DNA of 5,412 bases, taken from assembly GCA_947629615.1 (NCBI GenBank), contig CANRER010000107.1, positions 1 to 5,412 of the forward strand. The letters are read 5' to 3'. The notes beneath the pieces were generated by a model. That model was not told where the DNA came from. It searched no databases and worked only from the letters and a program-made list of their open reading frames with translations. A program made the translations under genes and the position numbers. Shown here in pieces: positions 1 to 4,987 of this stretch; positions within the stretch are counted from its first letter, which is position 1; each line of letters starts with the position of its first letter. The DNA comes from an uncultured Clostridia bacterium. GTDB taxonomy: Bacteria > Bacillota > Clostridia > UMGS1883.

Positions 1-851
1 AAAGGCAGGGGGCGAGCCGCGTCGTGCTTGCGCGGGAGCTGAGCCTCGCCGAAATACGCGCCGTCGCGGCAAAGGCCGACTGCGAGATAGAGGTTTTCGT
101 CCACGGGGCTATGTGCGTGTCGTATTCGGGGCGCTGCCTGCTCAGCAACTACATGGCCAACCGCGACGGCAATCACGGCCTCTGCGCCCAGCCCTGCCGC
201 TGGAGCTACGCCCTTGTGGAGGAAAAGCGCCCGGGGCAGTATTTCCCGATTTACGAAAACGAGCGCGGCACATTCATACTCAATTCGCGCGACCTTTGCA
301 TGATAGACCATATCCCCGAGCTTGTCGAAAGCGGCGTAACCTCGCTTAAAATCGAGGGCCGCGTTAAGAGCGAATACTACGTGGCGACGGTCGTCCAAGC
401 CTACCGAAGCGCGCTCGACGCCTACCTCGCCGACCCGCAGGGCTATTCGTTCGACCCCGCGCTTTACGCCGAGGTCTGCAAGGTCAGCCACAGGGCCTAC
501 AGCACGGGCTTTTTCTTCGGCCGCCCCGACGAAGGCGGCCAGACCTACGGAACAAGCTCGTATATCCGCGAATACGACGTCGTCGGCATAGTGGAGGACT
601 ACGACCCCGCGACGGGCATGGCGAAAATATCCCAGCGCAACCGCTTTTTCGCCGGCGACGAGGTGGAGGTCATCAGCCCCGGCGAGCCGTGGTTCGCCCA
701 AACGGTAGAACGCATGACCGACACCGATGGCAACGAAATATCGGCGGCGCGCCATGCCGCCATGACGCTTTATATAAGAATGAGCCGCCCCGTCGTTCGC
801 GACGCGATGCTCAGGAAAAAGAAGGATAACAATGAGGAAAAGACGAACTAA
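1..851 (+). CDS. Peptidase U32 family protein, TrhP/YrrO-like (5' end missing)
   Basis: This is the C-terminal part of a U32-family protein. The reading frame is open from base 3 to the window edge and the text before the GTG at 24 (GASRVVLARELSL) is already conserved family sequence, so the true start lies upstream. About 282 residues are visible; YrrO-type members have about 420. Recognisable blocks are VFVHGAMCVSYSGRC, a LLSNYMANRD stretch, GLCAQPCRW, and SLKIEGRVKSEYYVA. Cysteine codons at 114, 135, 183 and 195 are the conserved set suspected of binding an Fe-S cluster. The C-terminal beta domain (from about base 570) matches the YrrO/YegQ type rather than the longer RlhA type. Known relatives (TrhP, B. 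subtilis YrrN/YrrO) make 5-hydroxyuridine at tRNA position 34; the peptidase name is historical. The exact role here is inferred. The end overlaps the vanW-like gene by 20 bases. Confidence 0.9.
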   Translation, partial: RQGASRVVLARELSLAEIRAVAAKADCEIEVFVHGAMCVSYSGRCLLSNYMANRDGNHGLCAQPCRWSYALVEEKRPGQYFPIYENERGTFILNSRDLCMIDHIPELVESGVTSLKIEGRVKSEYYVATVVQAYRSALDAYLADPQGYSFDPALYAEVCKVSHRAYSTGFFFGRPDEGGQTYGTSSYIREYDVVGIVEDYDPATGMAKISQRNRFFAGDEVEVISPGEPWFAQTVERMTDTDGNEISAARHAAMTLYIRMSRPVVRDAMLRKKKDNNEEKTN

Positions 852-2409
852 AGCGAGAAGGCCGAGGCTGCTCGCGCCGATTTTGGCGCTGCTTCTGCTG
901 GCCGCGCTGGCCGCGGCCGCCGCTGTCGCCACCGCGGCGGAGGCGGGATCGGACAAAATAATAAGGAACGTATACGTGGACGACGTGCGCATAGGCGGCA
1001 TGAGAACCGCCGAGGCCGCAGCCGCTCTGGAAAAGGAGTTTGCGGCCCGCACCGTGACGCTCGCGGCCGACGGCGAGGAGCGGGCTTTCATGCTCGGCGA
1101 GCTTGGGCTGCGCTATAAGACCGACGTGCTTGTGGGCGAGGCCTACGACATCGGCAAGCGGGGCGGCTTTTTGAAAAACGTGGCCGAAATCTGCCGCTCG
1201 TTCGTGCTTCCCACGCGCTACTCCTCGGCCGACGCGCTCGTCGGCTCCGAGCCCGGCGAGGAGGCCGGGGCCTATTTCGACAGCCTCGGCCGCGAACCCA
1301 CCCCGTCCTCCTTCGAGATACGCGAGGATAAGGTCGTCGTCACCAACGGCATGAACGGCCGCCGCGTCGATGTGTCGGGGCTTGTCGAGGCTCTCGCCGC
1401 CTCGGGCGGCGGCTCCGCTCCGGTCGAGGTACCTATGGAGATACTGCCCTTCGAGCCGCCCTCGCCGGACGACATATACCTTAAAACCGCCTCGAACCCG
1501 CACGCGCCCTACGCCCGCGCTTCGGACGGCGGCATAACCGCCACGGTCAGGAGCTTCAACCTCGACGCCGCGCGCGAGATACAGAAAAACAACCCCGACG
1601 AGGGCGCGGTTTACGAATTTGCCATCGACAGCGAGGGCGTCGCCCCGCTGGACGACGACGCGCTCTACCCCGACTCTCTCGGCAGCTGCACAACCGAGTT
1701 CGACACGAGCTACATGACCCGCGCGAACAACATAAAAATCGCGGCGGGGCTGCTCAACGGGGCCGACCTGCTCCCCGGCGAAACGTTCTCGTTCAACAAA
1801 CATAACGGCGACATCACCGCCGACAAGGGCTATCAGGTGGCCCACGGCTACGCCGACGGGCAGATTGTCGATACCGTAGGCGCGGGGGTTTGCCAAGTGT
1901 CGAGCACGCTGTATAACGCGGCGCTGCTGTCGAATATGGAGATAGTGAAGCGCTCGTGCCACTCGCTGCCCGTGGCCTACCTGCCCCTCGGGCAGGACGC
2001 CGCGATAAGCTATCCCGCGCAGGACTTCGCGTTCAAAAACAGCTCGCCCTCGCCGGTGAAGATATTCGCCTCGGTCAGCGGCGGCAGGCTTACGGTCGAG
2101 ATACGCGGCCAAAATGACGGCAGCTTTACCGAAATAAAAATCGAAAACAACACCCTCTCCGTGACGGAGCCGCAGACCCGCGAGGTCGCGGACGAAACCC
2201 TCGCCCCGGGCAAAAGGGTGGTTTCGCAAAACGGGGCGCGCGGCTACGTGACGGAAAGCTTCCGCCTTGTGTATAAGGACGGCGAGCTCGCGGCGCGTCA
2301 GCCGCTGGGCAGAAGTACATATAAGGCGCGCGACAGGATTGTACGCGTCGGAAAGGAAGAGCAAAGTGAACCGAGTGAACAGGATAGCCAGCTTCAGCGT
2401 GAACCATGA
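832..2409 (+). CDS. VanW family protein with YoaR-like domain, secreted or membrane anchored
   Basis: A 525-residue exported protein. A basic N-terminus (RKRRTKARRPR) is followed by a hydrophobic Leu/Ala helix at about 13-36 and a possible signal peptidase site, AEA, at 36-38. No lipobox cysteine is seen. Residues about 80-200 resemble the YoaR/putative peptidoglycan-binding domain found ahead of VanW, including NGMNGRRVDV at 172-181. The VanW domain runs about 286-425, with TEFDTSY, LLPGETFSFN, the GAGVCQVSSTLYNAAL block with Cys354, and a second conserved Cys376 in RSCHS. Residues about 445-507 look like a G5-type domain ending in RIVRVG. VanW occurs in some vancomycin resistance clusters, but its biochemical role is unsettled and this context gives no sign of resistance. 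The ATG start has AAGGA about six bases upstream and overlaps the U32 gene by 20 bases. The last 18 residues are acidic/Gln-rich and lie over the luxS start region. Confidence 0.92.
   Translation: MRKRRTKARRPRLLAPILALLLLAALAAAAAVATAAEAGSDKIIRNVYVDDVRIGGMRTAEAAAALEKEFAARTVTLAADGEERAFMLGELGLRYKTDVLVGEAYDIGKRGGFLKNVAEICRSFVLPTRYSSADALVGSEPGEEAGAYFDSLGREPTPSSFEIREDKVVVTNGMNGRRVDVSGLVEALAASGGGSAPVEVPMEILPFEPPSPDDIYLKTASNPHAPYARASDGGITATVRSFNLDAAREIQKNNPDEGAVYEFAIDSEGVAPLDDDALYPDSLGSCTTEFDTSYMTRANNIKIAAGLLNGADLLPGETFSFNKHNGDITADKGYQVAHGYADGQIVDTVGAGVCQVSSTLYNAALLSNMEIVKRSCHSLPVAYLPLGQDAAISYPAQDFAFKNSSPSPVKIFASVSGGRLTVEIRGQNDGSFTEIKIENNTLSVTEPQTREVADETLAPGKRVVSQNGARGYVTESFRLVYKDGELAARQPLGRSTYKARDRIVRVGKEEQSEPSEQDSQLQREP
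2352..2359 (+). promoter_or_regulatory. Ribosome binding site for luxS
   Basis: AAAGGAAG lies inside the 3' end of the vanW-like gene. Its AGGA core (2354-2357) is eight bases before the GTG at 2366 and seventeen before the next in-frame GTG at 2375. It therefore favours 2366 as the luxS start. Confidence 0.6.
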
Positions 2410-2845
2410 TTTTATCGAGCCGGGAATATACATTTCCCGCGTGGACGGCGATATTACCACCTTCGACATGAGAACCCGCAAGCCCAACGCCGGCGATTAC
2501 ATGGAAAACATCGCCATGCACAGCATGGAGCATATGTTCGCCACCTATATACGAAATTCCGACATCGGCGGCAGCGTCATCTACTTTGGGCCGATGGGCT
2601 GCCGCACGGGCTTTTACCTTTTGACGAGAAACACCGCTCCCGAGGTCGTACTCGGGGCCGTGCTTGACACTCTCGAAAAAATCGTCGCCCACGAGGGCGC
2701 GGTGTTCGGCGCGACGCGCGAGGAGTGCGGCAACTATCGCGAGCTCAGCCTTGAAAGCGCGAAGCGCGAGGCCGAAAGATACCTCGCCGTGCTGAAGGGC
2801 TATGGAGAGATAGATTTCAAGTACAAGGGAGGCGCGGGCGAATGA
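2366..2845 (+). CDS. luxS: S-ribosylhomocysteine lyase LuxS (AI-2 synthase)
   Basis: LuxS is a cytosolic metalloenzyme that cleaves S-ribosylhomocysteine to homocysteine and DPD, the precursor of autoinducer-2. The product has 159 residues, within the usual 155-170. The metal-binding HxxEH motif is HSMEH at 52-56 (His52, His56, general base Glu55) and the third ligand is Cys121 in EECGNY. The catalytic cysteine is Cys79 in GPMGCRTGFY. All catalytic residues are present. GTG at 2366 was chosen because AAAGGAAG sits at proper spacing. GTG at 2375 would give VNRIASF, closer to the typical N-terminus, and cannot be excluded; three residues are at stake. A frame extension further upstream to 2267 has no family similarity. 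The gene overlaps the vanW-like gene by 44 bases and shares an ATGA stop/start with mtnN, which makes its substrate, so translation of the two is probably coupled. Confidence 0.96.
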   Translation: MNRVNRIASFSVNHDFIEPGIYISRVDGDITTFDMRTRKPNAGDYMENIAMHSMEHMFATYIRNSDIGGSVIYFGPMGCRTGFYLLTRNTAPEVVLGAVLDTLEKIVAHEGAVFGATREECGNYRELSLESAKREAERYLAVLKGYGEIDFKYKGGAGE

Positions 2846-3528
2846 TAGGCATTATCGGGGCGATGGATATTGAGGTCGAGGCGCTTAACGCCCTAATGGA
2901 GGGGGCGCAAAGCGAAAGCGTCAGCGGAATAGTCTTCACGCGCGGCCTCATCGAGGGGCGCGAGGTCGTGACGGCGGTATGCGGAGTGGGCAAGGTTTTC
3001 GCGGCGGTCTGCGCCCAAACGATGGTACTCCGCTACGGGGCGGAGGCCGTCGTCAACACCGGCGTGGCCGGCTCGCTTACGGCGACGCTCTCCGTCGGCG
3101 ACATCGCCGTCGCCGACTTCACCGTCCAGCACGACATGGATACCACCGCCATCGGCGACCCGCTGGGCTTAATCAGCGGCATAAACCTCGTCAAAATTCC
3201 CGCCGACGCGGCTCTCGTTCAAAAAATCGCCTCGGCGGCGGCGCGGCTGGGCATAGGCTGCCTTGTCGGCACAATAGCCTCCGGCGACGTTTTCCTCTCG
3301 CGGCGGGAGCAAAAGGCCGCCGTGGCCGAGGCCTTCGGGGCCGTCGCCTGCGAGATGGAGGGGGCCGCCATAGGGCAGGTCTGCCATGTGAACGGCGTTC
3401 CCTACGCCGTCATTCGCTCCATATCCGACAGCTTCGACGGCAAGGCCGAAACGGATTACGCCGAATTTAAGCTCCTCGCCGCCGAAAACTCCGCCGCCGT
3501 GGTGCGCGAGCTGCTGAAAAATTTGTAA
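2842..3528 (+). CDS. mtnN: 5'-methylthioadenosine/S-adenosylhomocysteine nucleosidase
   Basis: This cytosolic enzyme (MTAN, Pfs) hydrolyses the N-glycosidic bond of SAH and methylthioadenosine, releasing adenine and S-ribosylhomocysteine or methylthioribose. It relieves SAH inhibition of methyltransferases and feeds LuxS. The 228-residue product is nearly as long as E. coli MTAN (232) and collinear with it. The N-terminus IGIIGAMDIEVE carries the catalytic Glu11 (E. coli Glu12). VVNTGVAGSL at 70-79 is the phosphorylase-superfamily glycine-rich loop. CEMEGAAIG at 170-178 supplies substrate-binding Met172 and Glu173 (E. coli 173/174), and SISDS carries the catalytic Asp196 (E. coli Asp197). The ATG overlaps the luxS stop by four bases, with AGGGAGG nine bases upstream. 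All key residues are intact. Confidence 0.96.
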   Translation: MIGIIGAMDIEVEALNALMEGAQSESVSGIVFTRGLIEGREVVTAVCGVGKVFAAVCAQTMVLRYGAEAVVNTGVAGSLTATLSVGDIAVADFTVQHDMDTTAIGDPLGLISGINLVKIPADAALVQKIASAAARLGIGCLVGTIASGDVFLSRREQKAAVAEAFGAVACEMEGAAIGQVCHVNGVPYAVIRSISDSFDGKAETDYAEFKLLAAENSAAVVRELLKNL

Positions 3529-3550
3529 AAAACCGAAGGGGGAGCCGTCC

Positions 3551-4102
3551 GTGAAGCTTGAATACGGCAAGTATATAATCGACGCCGAGCCCGCCCGCAC
3601 GGCGGAGCTTTACGCCTCGCTGCCGCCGTGCCTGTCAAGGTGCGCCTGCCCGGCGTGCCAGAATTTTCTCAAGGCCGCGCGGGCCCACGCCGCCGAGTTG
3701 GAGGCCGCGCTGGCTCCGCTCGGGATAGACCCGCAAAACCCGTGGGAGATAAGCGTCCTCTTCGCCGAGGGCGAAATTCTCACCTATCGGGCGGTGTACG
3801 GGGCCTATGGCCGCCGCGTCCGCGCGCCAAAGCTTTACGACGTTCAAACGAACGAGCTCGGCACGATAAACGTCATTCGGCCCTCGGCTTTTTGGGAGAT
3901 AAGCCCCGCCCTGAAGCTGGATTTCCAAAGGGGCGCGAGGGGAGAGCTTGCGGTGCGGCTCACGGCGCGGCTTCCGTGGGTTATGCAAACGCTCAGCTGC
4001 TTCTACTCCGGCCCCGTCCGCAGGGTGGAAAAGTCGCCAATGAGCCGCGCGGCGCGGGTACGGGCCGCCGCCGAAAAAATCGCGCGGGCCGTGAAAAAAT
4101 AA
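3551..4102 (+). CDS. Uncharacterised protein with N-terminal CxxxCxCxxC cluster
   Basis: I cannot assign a function. The product has 183 residues with no signal peptide or membrane helix. The notable feature is a cysteine cluster at 27, 31, 33 and 36 (CLSRCACPACQNF), which could bind zinc or an Fe-S cluster. Cys150 is the only other cysteine. A typical block follows: a helical stretch at 38-58, then LGIDPQNPWEISVLFAEGE at 57-75. From memory, short hypothetical proteins of Clostridia show a similar C-x-C-x-x-C-x-N-F start followed by GIDPKKPAE-like text, so this is probably a divergent, longer member of that unnamed group. Residues about 110-150 look like beta strands, and the C-terminus (157-183) is basic and Ala/Arg-rich, possibly binding nucleic acid. 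The GTG start has AAGGGGGAG seven bases upstream, 22 bases after mtnN. It ends in tandem stops TAATAA and directly abuts the terminator. Confidence 0.82.
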   Translation: MKLEYGKYIIDAEPARTAELYASLPPCLSRCACPACQNFLKAARAHAAELEAALAPLGIDPQNPWEISVLFAEGEILTYRAVYGAYGRRVRAPKLYDVQTNELGTINVIRPSAFWEISPALKLDFQRGARGELAVRLTARLPWVMQTLSCFYSGPVRRVEKSPMSRAARVRAAAEKIARAVKK

Positions 4103-4103
4103 T

Positions 4104-4149
4104 AAGAACCTTTGTCGAAGGGCCGTCCTCGACAAAGGCTCTTTTTTTT
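4104..4149 (+). terminator. Rho-independent terminator of the U32-vanW-luxS-mtnN operon
   Basis: A ten-base-pair perfect stem, CCTTTGTCGA at 4109-4118 with TCGACAAAGG at 4129-4138, is extended outward by AAGA/TCTT across one A-C mismatch. A run of eight T follows at 4142-4149. It starts one base after the last TAA of the preceding gene. On the minus strand the stem would be followed by an A/T-rich run, so some bidirectional activity is possible. Confidence 0.93.
4113..4119 (+). promoter_or_regulatory. Candidate Spo0A binding site (0A box) in the terminator stem
   Basis: TGTCGAA is an exact match to the 0A-box core TGNCGAA, preceded by TT as in strong boxes. The opposite strand at 4128-4134 reads TGTCGAG, six of seven. 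Both lie upstream of spoIIAA, whose Bacillus homologue is activated by Spo0A~P. The match also forms part of a terminator hairpin, so the call is tentative. Confidence 0.45.
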
Positions 4150-4154
4150 CGCTA

Positions 4155-4182
4155 AAGGGATTTGTCCGCAAAGGCCGTATAT
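4155..4182 (+). promoter_or_regulatory. Weak candidate sigma-H-like promoter for spoIIA
   Basis: AAGGGATTT at 4155-4163 matches the sigma-H -35 pattern RWAGGANNT except at one base. Fourteen bases later TATAT (4178-4182) matches the -10 pattern HGAAT at only three of five. Transcription would start near 4189, placing the two 0A-box candidates about 58 and 73 bases upstream. No good sigma-A pair with 16-18 spacing was found. A promoter is needed here because a strong terminator precedes the operon, but this placement is an inference. Confidence 0.35.
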
Positions 4183-4191
4183 ATGCGTCAT

Positions 4192-4199
4192 AGAGGTGA
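4192..4199 (+). promoter_or_regulatory. Strong ribosome binding site for spoIIAA
   Basis: AGAGGTGA closely matches the anti-Shine-Dalgarno complement AGGAGGTGA and lies six bases before the ATG at 4206. It fixes the spoIIAA start. Confidence 0.75.
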
Positions 4200-4205
4200 A
4201 CGGAC

Positions 4206-4547
4206 ATGCTTAAGGAATTTATCGAATGTCCCGGCGCGCTGGTGGCGGTGCTGGGCGGCGAGATAGACCAGTACTGCGCGGCGTGGCTGCGCAGCAAGCT
4301 CGACGTCGAAACCGAGCTAAGCGGGGAAAAGAACCTCGTGCTGGATCTATCCGACGTCAGCTTTATGGACTCCGCCGGCATAGGGCTGATAATAGGGCGG
4401 GGCAAAAGACTGGCCTCGGCGGGCGGGCGGCTGGCCCTCGCGGGGGCCGGCGGCAAGCTGAAAAAAATACTGGAGATGAGCGGCGTTACACGGCTTTACC
4501 CCCTCTATCCGAACTACCGCTCGGCCGTGGAGGATATGATGAAATGA
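4206..4547 (+). CDS. spoIIAA: Anti-sigma F factor antagonist SpoIIAA
   Basis: SpoIIAA is the anti-anti-sigma factor of the forespore. Unphosphorylated, it binds SpoIIAB and frees sigma-F; SpoIIAB phosphorylates it and the SpoIIE phosphatase reactivates it. The 113-residue product is a single STAS domain, close to the 117 of B. subtilis. The signature LVLDLSDVSFMDSAGIGLI runs 44-62, and Ser56 in DSAG corresponds to phosphorylated Ser58 of B. subtilis. The C-terminal half (KKILEMSGVTRLYPLY, 85-100) also follows the family. It is first in a three-gene operon and overlaps spoIIAB by four bases (ATGA), consistent with coupled synthesis of the two interacting proteins. Gene order with spoIIAB and sigF makes this assignment firm over other STAS antagonists such as RsbV. 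Confidence 0.96.
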   Translation: MLKEFIECPGALVAVLGGEIDQYCAAWLRSKLDVETELSGEKNLVLDLSDVSFMDSAGIGLIIGRGKRLASAGGRLALAGAGGKLKKILEMSGVTRLYPLYPNYRSAVEDMMK

Positions 4548-4975
4548 GCGCTATGCAGGAAATAAACAACTACATGAAAACCGAATTTGACGCCCGCAGC
4601 ATAAACGAGGCGCTGGCTCGGGGAGTGGCGGCGTTTTTCATGCTCCCGCTCGACCCCGACATGGAAACCGTGGCCGACGTAAAGACCGCTGTGAGCGAGG
4701 CCGTGACGAACGCCATAATCCACGGCTACCGCTCGGAGGGCGGCGTCGTCACAATGGAGCTCACCCTTCGCGGCAGGGAGCTGACCGTCGTCGTGCGCGA
4801 CAGCGGCGTCGGCATCGAGGACGTGGCGAAGGCCCGCGAGCCGATGTTCACCACCCAACCCGAGGCCGAGCGCAGCGGGCTGGGCTTCACCTTCATGGAA
4901 ACCTTCATGGACAGCCTCGACGTGGACAGCGCGCCCGGGCGCGGCACCGTCGTCACCATGAAAAAGCTGCTTTAG
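4544..4975 (+). CDS. spoIIAB: Anti-sigma F factor SpoIIAB, serine kinase
   Basis: SpoIIAB holds sigma-F inactive in the predivisional cell and mother cell, and phosphorylates SpoIIAA. The 143-residue product (B. subtilis 146) is a GHKL/histidine-kinase-like ATPase. The N box SEAVTNAIIHGY at 51-62 supplies Glu52 and Asn56 (B. subtilis Glu46, Asn50). The G1 box is DSGVGI at 86-91, and the ATP lid with G2 box is FTTQPEAERSGLGFTFME at 102-119. All nucleotide-binding elements are present. The ATG at 4544 overlaps the spoIIAA stop and has GGAGG ten bases upstream. An ATG three codons later (4553) matches the family length almost as well but has a poorer ribosome site. The sigF start follows 12 bases after the TAG stop. 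Confidence 0.96.
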   Translation: MSAMQEINNYMKTEFDARSINEALARGVAAFFMLPLDPDMETVADVKTAVSEAVTNAIIHGYRSEGGVVTMELTLRGRELTVVVRDSGVGIEDVAKAREPMFTTQPEAERSGLGFTFMETFMDSLDVDSAPGRGTVVTMKKLL

Positions 4976-4987
4976 GGTGGGTACATA

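Noticed and set aside
24..26. GTG at 24 as the real start of the U32 gene
   Set aside because: Conserved family residues (GASRV) are encoded just before it, in frame, and the visible part lacks the family's first 140 or so residues. The gene is cut by the window.
2267..2365. N-terminal extension of LuxS to an upstream start at 2267
   Set aside because: The extra 33 residues have no counterpart in LuxS and lie wholly within VanW coding sequence. A ribosome site supports GTG 2366.
811..2487. Long open frame of 558 codons on the minus strand, antisense to the vanW-like gene
   Set aside because: It mirrors the VanW gene, has Arg/Val/Gly/His-rich composition typical of GC-rich antisense frames, and resembles no family I know. 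The plus-strand gene has clear domains, a ribosome site and a signal peptide.
2126..2692. Minus-strand open frame of 188 codons opposite the vanW/luxS junction
   Set aside because: It covers the conserved LuxS active-site codons on the other strand and has no recognisable domain or ribosome site.
4161..4173. Second operator-like inverted repeat TTTG-N4..5-CAAA downstream of the terminator
   Set aside because: TTTGTCCGCAAAG has only four-base arms and matches the 0A box at four of seven positions, which is not beyond chance.
4162..4183. Sigma-A promoter from TTGTCC (4162) and TATATA (4178)
   Set aside because: The spacer would be only ten bases, far below the usual 16-18.
3635..4456. Minus-strand open frame of 273 codons crossing the terminator and spoIIAA
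   Set aside because: It runs antisense through two supported genes and a terminator, and its composition is low-complexity Pro/Arg/Ser. Nothing suggests it is translated.
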